The notes below the pieces were generated by a model. The model was not told the DNA's origin and searched no databases. It saw nothing but the letters and a program-made list of their open reading frames with translations. The translations under genes and the position numbers were made by a program. From the NCBI GenBank assembly GCA_031285845.1, contig JAITVK010000028.1, positions 1-64,000 on the forward strand: a DNA stretch of 64,000 nt, given 5' to 3'. The DNA comes from Propionibacteriaceae bacterium. GTDB lineage: Bacteria; Actinomycetota; Actinomycetes; Propionibacteriales; Propionibacteriaceae. The first letter of the stretch is position 1, and each line of letters opens with the position of its first letter. Positions 35,866 to 45,368 of the stretch are shown here, piece by piece.

Positions 35866-36285
35866 TCAGCCGTACATGTCCTCGACGGTCGCGATCCGGC
35901 GCGGCGGTTTACGCGTCTTGCCGTCACCCAAGGCGTACGACTCGATGACGTGGTTCCACCCGCATTCGGCGCAGACCTCGACGACGTAGACGGTGAACTC
36001 CCCGTACTCGTTCTCCATCTGTTCAAGCTCGTCGATGGACTTGATGCGTCCGGAGTATTGCCCCAGTTGGTCGCCGAAAACGTACCGCAGGATCAACAAG
36101 CGGCGACAATTGTTGATCGGGCAGCGACGCTCGCTCAGCGTCCCATGATGCAAAGCGGAGCGAATCAGCAGTGGATCGGCGTCGAGGGCGTCATGACTGA
36201 CCATGGTTCGCAGCGCCCCCTGGACTTCCTCCAAGGTACGACGGCGCTGAAGGCTATAGTCAACGCTCTTTCTTTTCGACCACAT
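35866..36285 (-). CDS. DUF5318 family zinc-ribbon-like protein
   Basis: A 139-residue protein that matches the actinobacterial DUF5318 family: LQRRRTLEEVQ near the N-terminus, then CPINNC at about 85 and CAECGW at about 110, forming a likely four-Cys metal site. No membrane segment. It lies 15 bases downstream of crgA on the same strand. A conserved gene neighbourhood around division genes is known, but its function is not. Confidence 0.78.
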   Translation of the reverse strand: MWSKRKSVDYSLQRRRTLEEVQGALRTMVSHDALDADPLLIRSALHHGTLSERRCPINNCRRLLILRYVFGDQLGQYSGRIKSIDELEQMENEYGEFTVYVVEVCAECGWNHVIESYALGDGKTRKPPRRIATVEDMYG

Positions 36286-36300
36286 CGAGTGCTTCTGGAT

Positions 36301-36588
36301 CTACTTCCACAGCAGCATGAGGCAGAACGAGATCGCGATCAATGCCACGCCGATGAGGACGTTCCAGTTGCCGAGAGCGGCCATGAAAGGGATGTACTTG
36401 ATCGCGATGTTCGCCACGACGATCCACAACACGCCCAACAACAGCACCGAACCGAACAGCGGTGGAACCCAGCGCCGTCCCCCGGGGACACCTTTACGCT
36501 CCTTCTCGGCCTGAATGTCGGCCACCTGCTCGAGCCGTCGCAGCCGTTTCTTCGCTGCCGCCTCAGGGCGAACTTTTGACTCGGGCAC
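36301..36588 (-). CDS. crgA: CrgA, cell division protein
   Basis: A 95-residue membrane protein of the division-site regulator family that recruits wall-synthesis and FtsZ-linked proteins. The N-terminus PESKVRPEAAAKKR is basic, followed by two membrane segments (about 38-60 and 72-94), the CrgA layout. The GTG at 36588 has AAAGG upstream; longer frames lack similarity. It lies close to the kinase operon, as in other actinobacteria. Confidence 0.9.
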   Translation of the reverse strand: MPESKVRPEAAAKKRLRRLEQVADIQAEKERKGVPGGRRWVPPLFGSVLLLGVLWIVVANIAIKYIPFMAALGNWNVLIGVALIAISFCLMLLWK

Positions 36589-36731
36589 CAGCCCACCGCC
36601 TTTCTGGGTTGTTGTACTGATACAGGATACGCCGTTCAGGCAACTTTTGTCCCTTAGCGGTGTCGCGGCCACCTGATCGGTCGGGGGCGGCTCAGTTGAG
36701 CACGACCATGACCGATCACGCCGGCCGTTGT

Positions 36732-38711
36732 CTAGTGTCCCGTGGTGGAAGACGACGGCTTGCCGCTCGGGGTGGTGGCTGGAGTCGCCACGGCATATCC
36801 GAAGTCCAACGGGGTTTCGGCGCCTTGAGTCAGGATCTCTCCGGCTTTCGGGGTCTGATACGTGACAGTGTTCGCCGGTTGGGTCGACTCGACAGGCACC
36901 TTGCTGGGAATCGATGTGAAGCCCCACGAACCCCAGCGAGTGAGTACGGCGTCGGCGTCCTCTCCAATCAAGTTGGGCATGAGGTTAGCCACAGTGATTG
37001 TGATCTTGGTGTCCTTGGAGATCGGGCTGCCTGGGGCGGGATCGATGGTGTAACTGCCCACCTGGTTGGCGGCATCGACTGTCACGTTCGCCTCCGCGAC
37101 GTTGTTGAACCCGGCGGCGGCCAGTTGAGCTTTAGCCGCAGCCAGATCATTCGTCGGCACGGCGGGCATCGGCACGTTGCCCGTGGCGATGTACAAAGTG
37201 ATCGCCGTGCTGGTCGACACCTTGGCGCCCATCGCTGGATCGGTCGAGACCACTGTCCCGGCTTGGGCTCCGGCCGCTTCGTCGTCTGGGGCGTCCTTGG
37301 TCGTCACATTGGTGAAGCCCAAGTCGGTGAGGACTTTCTTGGCGTCAGCGGCGCTCATCGCTTTCAGTGTCGAAGGGATGGTCACCTTGCCCGGACCGAC
37401 GTTGATCGTGACTGTCACGGTCGATCCGACCGGAACGAGGGTGTCCTTGAGCGGGGATTGGTTCGTGACCGTTCCGACGGTCTTGTCGTCAGGACCTTGG
37501 ACCTCCTCGACCTTGGAGACCAAACCCTTGTCCCTCAGAGTCTTGTCGGCGGCGTCTTGAGACATGGAGAACACGTTCGGCACGGCCACCTGACCCGTGG
37601 TGGCGCTGACCGGCGGAGCGTTGTTGTCCTTGTTGAGGAACAGGATCAGACCGGCGGCCACCAGAGCGATGACGAGCATGATCCCGACGACGATGCCGAT
37701 GACACGGCCCAGTCGTCCGGGTTCCTCCTCGTCCACCGGTTCAGCGGCTCGCGCGGGCAGTTTCCCGGCAGCGGCGGCCCGCGCCGGCATGACCTGAGTC
37801 TTCTCGCTCATGGGCATGACCTCGGTCGCGCCCTCGTCCACTGGCGGCGGGATGACGGCTTGGACGCGTTGCCCGGCCAACAGCCGAGAGATGTCTTCTG
37901 ACATCTCGTGGGCGCTTTGGTAGCGGTCGGCCGGATCCTTCGCCAGCGCCTTGAGCACGACCGCGTCCATCTGGGTCGACACCAGCGGATCGATCTGTGA
38001 CGGGGGCACGGGGGTGGCCCGGACGTGTTGATAGGCCAGCGACACTGGGGAGTCGCCTTCGAAAGGCGGCTTGCCGGTCAGCAACTCGTACAACAGACAA
38101 CCGGTGGAATACAGGTCAGATCGCCGGTCGACGGTCTCGCCGCGGATCTGTTCGGGGGAAAGATACTGCGGGGTGCCGATGACCGAGGCGGTCTGTGTCA
38201 TCGACGCCGCTGTGTCGGAGACTGCTCGCGCGATGCCGAAATCCATGACCTTGACCTGGCCGGTGTTCGTCACCATGACGTTGGCCGGTTTGATGTCGCG
38301 ATGGACGATGCCGTGCCGGTGGGAGTAATCCAGCGCTTTCAGAATCGACTGGGTGATCTCGAGGACCTTGACAGGCTGCAGTTTGCGACCGTCGTGCAGA
38401 ATCTCGCGCAAGGTGTGTCCGACGACCAGTTCCATGACGATGTACGGGATCATCAACCCGCTGGCCTCGTCGCGGGACTCACCAGTGTCGAACACGGACA
38501 CGATGTTGGGATCGTTCAGGTTGGCGGCGGCCTTGGCTTCGCGGCGGAACCGCTGCTGGAAGATCGGGTCGCCTGCCAGATCGACTTTCAACAGCTTGAT
38601 CGCGACGTCGCGCTCCAGCAGCGTGTCACGCGCCTGGCGTACTTCGGCCATGCCTCCCCGGCCCAGCAGAGGGCCGAGCGCGTAGCGATCACCTAAGAGA
38701 CTGTCGGTCAT
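36732..38711 (-). CDS. pknB: PknB-like Ser/Thr protein kinase with four PASTA repeats
   Basis: A 659-residue receptor kinase. The kinase domain (about 10-270) has the glycine loop LLGRGGMAEV, the Lys39 of VAIKLL, catalytic loop HRDIKPANV and DFGIARA. A membrane segment lies near 335-360, followed by four PASTA repeats to about 635 that bind muropeptides or lipid II. GGGAAAGG supports ATG 38711. It is the last gene of the fhaA-fhaB-pstP-rodA-pbpA-pknB operon. No second kinase (pknA) is present here. It should regulate wall growth by phosphorylation, opposed by the phosphatase at 42187. Confidence 0.93.
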   Translation of the reverse strand: MTDSLLGDRYALGPLLGRGGMAEVRQARDTLLERDVAIKLLKVDLAGDPIFQQRFRREAKAAANLNDPNIVSVFDTGESRDEASGLMIPYIVMELVVGHTLREILHDGRKLQPVKVLEITQSILKALDYSHRHGIVHRDIKPANVMVTNTGQVKVMDFGIARAVSDTAASMTQTASVIGTPQYLSPEQIRGETVDRRSDLYSTGCLLYELLTGKPPFEGDSPVSLAYQHVRATPVPPSQIDPLVSTQMDAVVLKALAKDPADRYQSAHEMSEDISRLLAGQRVQAVIPPPVDEGATEVMPMSEKTQVMPARAAAAGKLPARAAEPVDEEEPGRLGRVIGIVVGIMLVIALVAAGLILFLNKDNNAPPVSATTGQVAVPNVFSMSQDAADKTLRDKGLVSKVEEVQGPDDKTVGTVTNQSPLKDTLVPVGSTVTVTINVGPGKVTIPSTLKAMSAADAKKVLTDLGFTNVTTKDAPDDEAAGAQAGTVVSTDPAMGAKVSTSTAITLYIATGNVPMPAVPTNDLAAAKAQLAAAGFNNVAEANVTVDAANQVGSYTIDPAPGSPISKDTKITITVANLMPNLIGEDADAVLTRWGSWGFTSIPSKVPVESTQPANTVTYQTPKAGEILTQGAETPLDFGYAVATPATTPSGKPSSSTTGH

Positions 38712-38859
38712 GACCATCCTTTCCCCGGTCGGGGCATTGTTACGCGGCGACCACGGCCGCTGGTCCACCGAGGTGGGCGACCGGTGGCGTCCATAGGCCG
38801 AGACGTCTGAGAGCAGACACACCTATTCTGGCCTGGATTACTGAGAGGAAGCTGAAAAC

Positions 38860-40290
38860 TCATCGGCTGGCCTGCAAGACTTGCTTGGCCAACGGCGCGG
38901 CGTCGCCGGAGCCCCATAGGCTGTCAGGGGTCGTGTCGGACTTCTGCAGGAAGACGACGACGACGATGTCAGGATCGAGGGCGAAGCTGACGAACCACGC
39001 CAATGTCGGAGCGTCGGCCACCGTCTCGGCCGTGCCGGATTTGCCACCGACGGTCACTCCTGGGATCTTGGCGGTGCCGCCGATGCCGTCGGTGACCACC
39101 GAGATCATCATTTGCTGCAGCGTGGCGGCCGTGGCCGGGCTGATCGCCTTGGTCGTCTTCGTCTCATGCTTGTGGATGACACTCAGATCAGGGGCTCGTA
39201 CCTCGTCGACGATGTAAGGATCGGCCAACATCCCGTTGTTGAGGAAGCTGGAGGCCACCATCGCCATTTGCAGCGGGCTGGCGGTGACGCTGTTCTGACC
39301 GATCGAGCTTTGCATCAACTCGGCGTCGGTCAGCTTCTTCGGGAACCCACTGGTCGCTCCGCCCAGATCGGGCAGGGTCTCTGAGTTGAAGCCGAACTGC
39401 TCGGCTTGCTCGCGGATGGCGTCGGTTCCCAGTTTCAGACCCAGATTGGCGAAGGCGGTGTTGCAGGACAACTGAAGGGCGCGGGCCAAGGTCACCTGGG
39501 TGTTGCCGCAGTTGGTCGAGTTGGAGATCGTGGCTGTGCTGCCCGGCAGTTTGACTGTCTCGGGAGTGTCGATCATCGTGTCGGCGCTGTAACCGGCCTC
39601 CAACGCGGCCGCGGCGACGACGAGTTTGAACGTCGACCCGGGCGGATGGATCTCGCGGGTGCCACGGTCGAGCATCGGGCCAGCCGGATCGTTGACCAGT
39701 TGGTCCCAGGCGGTCTGCTCGGCGCCGAGATCGTGCGAGGCGAGCAGATTCGGATCGAAGCTCGGTGTCGACGCCAAAGCTTTGATCGCCCCGGAATGCG
39801 GATCCATGGCGACGATGGCCCCCGAATAACCTTGGAGAGCGGTGGCGGCGGCCTGCTGCAACCCCGGGGAGATCGTGGTCACCACGGAGGCGCCTTCAGG
39901 GGTGCGCCCGCTCATCATGTCGATGATGCGCTGGCTCCACTGCGAGGAGTCGGTGCCGACCAGATAGGAGTTGTACGAGTTCTCGACCCGGCTCGACGCG
40001 TAGATGTACGAATAGAACCCGGTGATCGGAGCGTACAACGGACCGTTGGTGTAGATCCGCTGATAGGTGAAGTCACTGTTGTCGGTCGACGGGACTGAGT
40101 CGGCGATGACCGTGTCGCCGGCCAGGATCTGGCCGCGATGGATGTCGAATTCGGCTTCTCGGGCCCGAGTGTTGTACGACGAGGCTTCGAGGGTGTCCTG
40201 CTGAGCGACATTGAGGTACGTCAAGTTGCCGAGCAAGGCGAACACCATCAGAGCGGCGACCCAGCCGACGTGGCGGATGTGTTTGTTCAT
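38860..40290 (-). CDS. pbpA: PbpA, class B penicillin-binding protein (transpeptidase)
   Basis: A 476-residue protein with an N-terminal membrane anchor (about 10-28) and an extracellular transpeptidase domain that cross-links peptidoglycan. The active-site motifs are SxxK in GSTFK (Ser219, Lys222), SCN at 275-277 and KSGT at 417-420. The length fits actinobacterial PbpA. Its ATG overlaps the rodA stop (ATGA), as expected for the SEDS/bPBP pair. It lies about 150 bases before the kinase gene. Confidence 0.93.
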   Translation of the reverse strand: MNKHIRHVGWVAALMVFALLGNLTYLNVAQQDTLEASSYNTRAREAEFDIHRGQILAGDTVIADSVPSTDNSDFTYQRIYTNGPLYAPITGFYSYIYASSRVENSYNSYLVGTDSSQWSQRIIDMMSGRTPEGASVVTTISPGLQQAAATALQGYSGAIVAMDPHSGAIKALASTPSFDPNLLASHDLGAEQTAWDQLVNDPAGPMLDRGTREIHPPGSTFKLVVAAAALEAGYSADTMIDTPETVKLPGSTATISNSTNCGNTQVTLARALQLSCNTAFANLGLKLGTDAIREQAEQFGFNSETLPDLGGATSGFPKKLTDAELMQSSIGQNSVTASPLQMAMVASSFLNNGMLADPYIVDEVRAPDLSVIHKHETKTTKAISPATAATLQQMMISVVTDGIGGTAKIPGVTVGGKSGTAETVADAPTLAWFVSFALDPDIVVVVFLQKSDTTPDSLWGSGDAAPLAKQVLQASR

Positions 40291-42185
40291 TCGGTCCCCC
40301 TGCCGAACATGTCATCGGCGAACGGGTCGTCGATGATGTCGTCGACCGGCGTCGGGCTGGTCGCGGTCCGCTGAGAATCCGTGCCGGGCGTCCTGCCCGG
40401 TTGCGATCCGACACCTGATCGGTCGGTCGTGGCACTGGCCGATCCACCGACCTGTCCAACACCGAGGTCTTCGTCGGCGAACGGGTCGAAAGGTTGAGTG
40501 GCCTGGAGGTTGACGGTGGCTTCGCCGGCGCCGACCGAACCGGTCGCGGCTGCATCCGACGGACCCCGAGTGGTCGGGTCGGTCGCGCCTCGGGTGGGTG
40601 GTTGGCTCGTCATCGGAACGGCCACCGTGGGATCCTCGCCCACTGGCACACCGTCGCCTGACACCACCACGGTCAGCTCGTCGTTGCCCGCCGGTTGCGG
40701 GTCGAACGCCGACCCGTCGGCGCGCAGCCGTACCTGCTGGACGTCGATCGACTGGACAGGGCGGGTCGCGCCGGTTCCGATCTGGGCCAATTCACGCTGG
40801 GTGAGGACTTGAGTCGCCTCGTCTTCCAAGACCGTGATTCCGCCTGGCGTGGTTCCGATCAGTTCAGACTGGGGCTGGCGGGCCTGGTTGGAGATCATCA
40901 GCAGTCCGGCGACCAAGATCCAGTTGGCGATCATCGACGAGCCGCCTTGAGACAAGAATGGGGTGGTCAGCCCGGTCAACGGCAGCAGCCGCGTGACACC
41001 ACCGATGATCGCGAAAACTTGGAGCAGGAAGGCGAAACTCAGACCGGCCCCGAGCAGTTTGACGAACGGGTCGAGCGCCACCAGAGCCGATTTCAGCCCA
41101 CGGAAGACGAAGACGGCGTACAAGATGATGATCGCCATCAACCCGACGATGCCGATCTCTTCGCCTAGTGCCGCCGAGATCATGTCGGATTGGGCGAAGA
41201 TGACCAGATCGGGTTTGCCCAAACCCCAGCCAGAGCCGAACAAACCACCATGGGACAAGCCGAACTGGGCTTGAATGATCTGGGTGGCGTTGTCGGGGAA
41301 ATCGAATGGGTGCAGCCAGAAGTCGAGTCGGCGTTGGACGTGGCCGGCGAAACGCAGCGCGGCCGCGCCACCGGCTCCGAACAGGATCAGGCCGAGAATG
41401 ACCCAGGAGACCCGGCCCGTGGCGACGTACACCATCATGATGAACATGCCGAAGAAGAGCAGCGAGGTCCCCAAATCGTTCTCGAACACCATGATCGCCA
41501 GTGACAGTCCCCACATCACCAACACCGGGCCCAAGTCGCGCATTCGGGGCAGTTCCAGACCCAACACCCGGCGTCCGGCGCTCGACAGAACTTCGCGCTT
41601 GTCGGCCAGGTATGCCGCGAAACTCGCAGCCAGAACCAGTTTGGCAACCTCGGCCGGTTGGAAAGAGAACGAACCGATGAAGATCCAGATGCGCGACCCG
41701 TACGCCGCCGAGCCGAGTCCGGGGATCAGCGGCAGGAGCAGCAGGATGAAGCCGAGGGCGGAGAAGAGGTACGGATAGCCGCGCAATCGGCGTGGATCCT
41801 TCACCAAGAAGATGATGACCAGCAGGGCGGCGACTCCGAGGATGACGGACAGGTACTGCCCGGGGAGCATGGCAGCGACGTCGCTGGTCAGATCCAGACG
41901 GTGGAGCATCGCCAGACCGAGGCCGGTCAGCGTCAACACAATGGGCAAGATGATCGGGTCGGCCCACGGCAGGGCCACGCGAGTGCCGAAAGCCAAGATG
42001 AGCCCCAGGCCGTACCAACACACCGCAATGGTCGGCCATTGCGCCGGCAACGCGTTGTCGCGATTCAGCGCGGTGAGCAGATACCCGGCGAAGCCGATCG
42101 ACTGTCCGATGAGGATGAAGATGACCTGGGCCACGCCACGGGAGCGGTAGCCGCGTACGGGGGTGGTCTGCGCGCCGGCCGTCAT
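40287..42185 (-). CDS. rodA: RodA/FtsW-type SEDS glycosyltransferase with a long C-terminal tail
   Basis: A polytopic SEDS protein that polymerises glycan strands from lipid II. About ten membrane segments occupy residues 10-455, with FQPAEVAKL, the NDLGTSLLFF motif and the final PFLSQGGSSMIANW segment. After that comes a cytoplasmic tail of about 170 residues, rich in Thr, Asp, Pro and Gly, with two DPFADED/DPFADDMF repeats at the end. The start may be ATG 42185 (chosen) or 42197. It pairs with PbpA downstream by overlapping genes. The tail is a possible kinase substrate. Confidence 0.9.
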   Translation of the reverse strand: MTAGAQTTPVRGYRSRGVAQVIFILIGQSIGFAGYLLTALNRDNALPAQWPTIAVCWYGLGLILAFGTRVALPWADPIILPIVLTLTGLGLAMLHRLDLTSDVAAMLPGQYLSVILGVAALLVIIFLVKDPRRLRGYPYLFSALGFILLLLPLIPGLGSAAYGSRIWIFIGSFSFQPAEVAKLVLAASFAAYLADKREVLSSAGRRVLGLELPRMRDLGPVLVMWGLSLAIMVFENDLGTSLLFFGMFIMMVYVATGRVSWVILGLILFGAGGAAALRFAGHVQRRLDFWLHPFDFPDNATQIIQAQFGLSHGGLFGSGWGLGKPDLVIFAQSDMISAALGEEIGIVGLMAIIILYAVFVFRGLKSALVALDPFVKLLGAGLSFAFLLQVFAIIGGVTRLLPLTGLTTPFLSQGGSSMIANWILVAGLLMISNQARQPQSELIGTTPGGITVLEDEATQVLTQRELAQIGTGATRPVQSIDVQQVRLRADGSAFDPQPAGNDELTVVVSGDGVPVGEDPTVAVPMTSQPPTRGATDPTTRGPSDAAATGSVGAGEATVNLQATQPFDPFADEDLGVGQVGGSASATTDRSGVGSQPGRTPGTDSQRTATSPTPVDDIIDDPFADDMFGRGTE

Positions 42186-42186
42186 G

Positions 42187-43899
42187 TCAGCATCCATCCG
42201 CCGGGGTCGGTTCACCAGCCGGTCGCTCGCGGCGTTGCTCGACGCACTGGGTGGATTTGTCGCGCAGCTCTTGGACGGTGCGCTCGGCCTGTTCCAATCC
42301 GCCGGAGTCCATCCGGATCGTCGCTTCGACCTTGGTTCGCCACGACACGGGCAGATCGGTCAGCTTGATGGTCGTCTCGTCATACAACCGCGAGGTGTGG
42401 ATGCCCGCCACGTCGCCGGGGATGCCCTGGTAGACCCCGACATAGCCGTTGGTCTCGGCGATGTAATACTGGTCGCAGACATAGGCGTACGTCCCCCAGC
42501 CGCCCGCAGCCAGGGCGAGGATCGCGATCAACGGGATCAGCCAAAACGCTGGACGATGCCGCTTGCCCGACGGCGTGTAGCGTCGGCGCTCGTCATTGAC
42601 TCGTTTGGTCCGTTCGTCGACCGGCGTGGTTGGAGCCTTCTTCGGGGTGCGGGCCGAGCCCGCCAGGCGGGGCGGCACGACGCGGGACCCGGTGCGTTTG
42701 CGCTCCGCCTGATCCAACGCCCGCAACACCGTGGTCAGGTGGGGGTCGGCGGCCGCGCCGATCAGGCCGGAGGTCACGAAGCGTTGTTGTGGAGCGGAGT
42801 TGATCGCCTCCAACAGGGCGTCGATGTCGGGCAGGACCTTGGTCGCCTCGGTTCCTGAGACGGCGTTGTCGTCGGCGTCCTCGGTTGTGGGCGTGGCAAT
42901 CGTGTCAGACGCGTCGGCCTGGCCGGTGGTCGTCACGGCGATCGGTTGGGATGACCCCACCGAACCGGGGGGTGTCTGCTGCGCGGTCGCCGCCGGTCTC
43001 GGGTCGCCCGCAGTGGTCGAGTCGGGGTTGGTGACCGCGCCGACCAACAAGCCGACGGTGGGCTCATCGCTGGCTGGCGGGGCGGCGTCGGTCAACAGCG
43101 CTGACCTGGAGTCGGGCGCAGGGGCCGTCACTGCGCCGGCCGACCTGCCGGGAAGGGTGGCCTCCACGGGTGTTTCCGGCTCCTCGACCACGTCGGACAG
43201 GATGATTGTGATGTTGTCCGAACCACCGGCGGCATGGGCCAGACCGACCAGTTCTTCCATGGCGTCGTCGAGGTCGGGCAGTCGCAGCGCGAGAGCCAGC
43301 GCCGCGTCGCGGACCAGGCCACACAGTCCGTCGGAGCAGAACATCAGCCGGTCGCCGGGCTGGAGGTCGACGGTGAAGACATCAGGGTCGACATCAGGCT
43401 GACCGTTGAGAACTTTCAACAGCAACGACCGATGGGCGTGGTGGCGCGCGCCTTCCTCGTCGAGTCGTCCTTCGTTGATGAGCGACTGGACGTACGAATG
43501 GTCGTTCGTCAGCCGCTGTAACTCGCCGTCGCGCAGCAGATACGCCCGCGAGTCGCCGATGTGGACCATGTTCAGCCGTCGCCCGTCGAACAGCGCGCCA
43601 CAGATCGTCGTCCCCATGCCATCCAAAGCCGGTTCGCGGACGATCAACCCGGCCAGATGGGCGTTAGCTTGCAGGACGGCGGTGTGGAAGGTGTCCAGCG
43701 CCTCGTCGGGATCGACCGGCTCGTCGACCACGTGGCGCAGGTCGAGCACGGCGCAGGCCGAAGCCAGATCACCGGCCGCCGCTCCGCCCATGCCGTCGGC
43801 GACGAGCAGCATGTCCGGAGCCACAAAGCCGGAGTCTTGATTGGCTTTGCGGACCAGGCCGATTTCGGAGTACGCCAAAGGGCGAAGCGTGAGTGTCAC
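42187..43899 (-). CDS. pstP: PstP, PP2C-type Ser/Thr protein phosphatase
   Basis: A 570-residue protein. The first 235 residues are a PP2C metal-dependent phosphatase: VRKANQDSG, VADGMGGAAAGD, FCSDGLCGLV and ..GSDNITIIL. A long Thr/Ala-rich linker follows to about 440, then a membrane segment (FWLIPLIAILALAAGGWGTY) and an extracellular tail. The GTG at 43899 follows the fhaB stop directly, with GGAG inside the end of fhaB. It should reverse PknB phosphorylation. It is longer than many PstP proteins because of the linker. Confidence 0.92.
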   Translation of the reverse strand: MTLTLRPLAYSEIGLVRKANQDSGFVAPDMLLVADGMGGAAAGDLASACAVLDLRHVVDEPVDPDEALDTFHTAVLQANAHLAGLIVREPALDGMGTTICGALFDGRRLNMVHIGDSRAYLLRDGELQRLTNDHSYVQSLINEGRLDEEGARHHAHRSLLLKVLNGQPDVDPDVFTVDLQPGDRLMFCSDGLCGLVRDAALALALRLPDLDDAMEELVGLAHAAGGSDNITIILSDVVEEPETPVEATLPGRSAGAVTAPAPDSRSALLTDAAPPASDEPTVGLLVGAVTNPDSTTAGDPRPAATAQQTPPGSVGSSQPIAVTTTGQADASDTIATPTTEDADDNAVSGTEATKVLPDIDALLEAINSAPQQRFVTSGLIGAAADPHLTTVLRALDQAERKRTGSRVVPPRLAGSARTPKKAPTTPVDERTKRVNDERRRYTPSGKRHRPAFWLIPLIAILALAAGGWGTYAYVCDQYYIAETNGYVGVYQGIPGDVAGIHTSRLYDETTIKLTDLPVSWRTKVEATIRMDSGGLEQAERTVQELRDKSTQCVEQRRERPAGEPTPADGC

Positions 43900-44388
43900 T
43901 TAGAACTCCAGCCTCATCTGAACGTCCCCGATCCGAATCACGTCGTCGGGGCCGACGACGGTCTCGGTGGTGATGCGCTCGCCGTTGACGTAGGTTCCAT
44001 TCGTGCTGCCCAGATCTTTCAACACCCACGACCCGTCGTCACGGTGAGACAGCAGAGCATGCATCGTGGAGACATAATCGTCGTCGAGAACCAGTTCGCA
44101 GGCTTCGGAGCGGCCGATGTGGACTTCGGAGACCAACTGGAGGCGGTCGCCGGCGTGGATGCCGGAATCGATCGCTAAAACCCACGGTTCCTTCTTGCGG
44201 CGTTTGGCGGCTTTCTTGGCTTCGCGAGTCGACGGCATCGGCGCTGGCGCGACAGGCTCTTCCTCGACCGAGCCGCGTTGGCGACGACCGACCATGTCAG
44301 AGTTGATCACGGCAGCCAGAAGGATGATGAACAGCCACAGGATCGCCAGAAAAGCGATTTTGAGGACCAAGACAGTGAATTCGGCCAC
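43900..44388 (-). CDS. fhaB: FhaB/FipA-like FHA-domain protein
   Basis: A 162-residue protein with an N-terminal membrane segment (about 5-28) and an FHA domain in the last 90 residues (HIGRSEACELVLDDDYVSTMHALL, DLGSTNGTYVNG), which reads phospho-Thr. Start GTG 44388 has GGGAG seven bases before it; a TTG at 44394 overlapping the fhaA stop is the alternative. It is the second gene of the operon and likely recruits or senses kinase targets at the wall-growth site. Confidence 0.9.
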   Translation of the reverse strand: MAEFTVLVLKIAFLAILWLFIILLAAVINSDMVGRRQRGSVEEEPVAPAPMPSTREAKKAAKRRKKEPWVLAIDSGIHAGDRLQLVSEVHIGRSEACELVLDDDYVSTMHALLSHRDDGSWVLKDLGSTNGTYVNGERITTETVVGPDDVIRIGDVQMRLEF

Positions 44389-44390
44389 TG

Positions 44391-45098
44391 TCAACTCCCG
44401 GACGGCGCGTAGACGAGCATTTGGGTCTTCCCGATGTCGATGCGCGATCCGTCGCCCAGTTCTGCCTCCTTCACTTTGCGGCCATCCACCAGGATGCCGT
44501 TGGTCGAGCCGAGATCGACGATCTGGACTCGAGTCGTGCCATGGGACATGGTCACCACGAATTGCGCGTGCGTGCGTGAGATCCCCGGATCGTTGATCCG
44601 CAGATCGGCGTCCGCGCCGCGGCCGACCGTGAAGCCGGGCGGCGTCAGCGGATGGCGAACGCCATTGACTTCCACCACCAGGTTGGCCTGGCGTAGCGCG
44701 CCGGTGGCTGTGGAAGGTGGCTCGACATCGGCCATGGTCTGAGAACTGACCGCGAAGCGCCCCACGGGTAGATCGGGGCGCTCTTCCAGTTGGATGGTGA
44801 TCGGACCGTTGAAGATGTACTCGTGCTCGGCGGCGTACTGCCTCAGATCGGAGGTGATCTCGGCAGTCATCGTCTTCGAGTACGGGAACAAGCGCTCGTA
44901 GTCGTGTTTGGACAAGGACACGAGAAAATCATTGGGGACCAGACGCTTGTCGTGGGACAGAATTTGAGCCTGGGCGTCGAGTTCGCGACACAGCTCATGG
45001 GCGATCTCGACTGGCTGGACATCACCTTTGAATGCGCGCGCGAATATCCCGCCCACAGCGCCCTCAAGCTTTTTCTCGGCGTGAGAAAAAAGACCCAT
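44391..45098 (-). CDS. fhaA: FhaA-like DUF3662 and FHA-domain protein
   Basis: A 235-residue cytoplasmic protein. Residues about 1-120 are the DUF3662 N-terminal domain (EKKLEGAVGGIFARAFKGDVQPVEIAHEL), and residues 150-232 an FHA domain (FTVGRGADADLRINDPGISRTHAQF, DLGSTNGILVDG). The middle linker is shorter than in mycobacterial FhaA. GGAGG nine to thirteen bases upstream supports ATG 45098. It is the first gene of the operon and binds phosphorylated kinase-pathway partners. Confidence 0.9.
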   Translation of the reverse strand: MGLFSHAEKKLEGAVGGIFARAFKGDVQPVEIAHELCRELDAQAQILSHDKRLVPNDFLVSLSKHDYERLFPYSKTMTAEITSDLRQYAAEHEYIFNGPITIQLEERPDLPVGRFAVSSQTMADVEPPSTATGALRQANLVVEVNGVRHPLTPPGFTVGRGADADLRINDPGISRTHAQFVVTMSHGTTRVQIVDLGSTNGILVDGRKVKEAELGDGSRIDIGKTQMLVYAPSGS

Positions 45099-45368
45099 CG
45101 CACTGCCTCCTCTCTTCAAGGACGTAAGCATATGTACTCACCATCCTACTCGGTCAGCCAGGAAGACCCGCATGAAACGGAGAACGTGGGAACAATTGTG
45201 CCGCAGTCACGATAGCAGTGATGAGCGCCACGCGTCAGTCACCGATGCGGCCAGACCTCGGCATGATTGATTCCAGCGAGGTCACTGTTGGGTACACTCG
45301 AAGAGTTCGACGGGCACGGTTCGGCCATCGGGCCGAATGTGTCCACCGCGTCAATCAGGAGACTTCAC

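Noticed and set aside
40864-42039. A 391-codon frame inside rodA
   Set aside because: It is rodA in a shifted frame, rich in Arg and His, with no membrane pattern.
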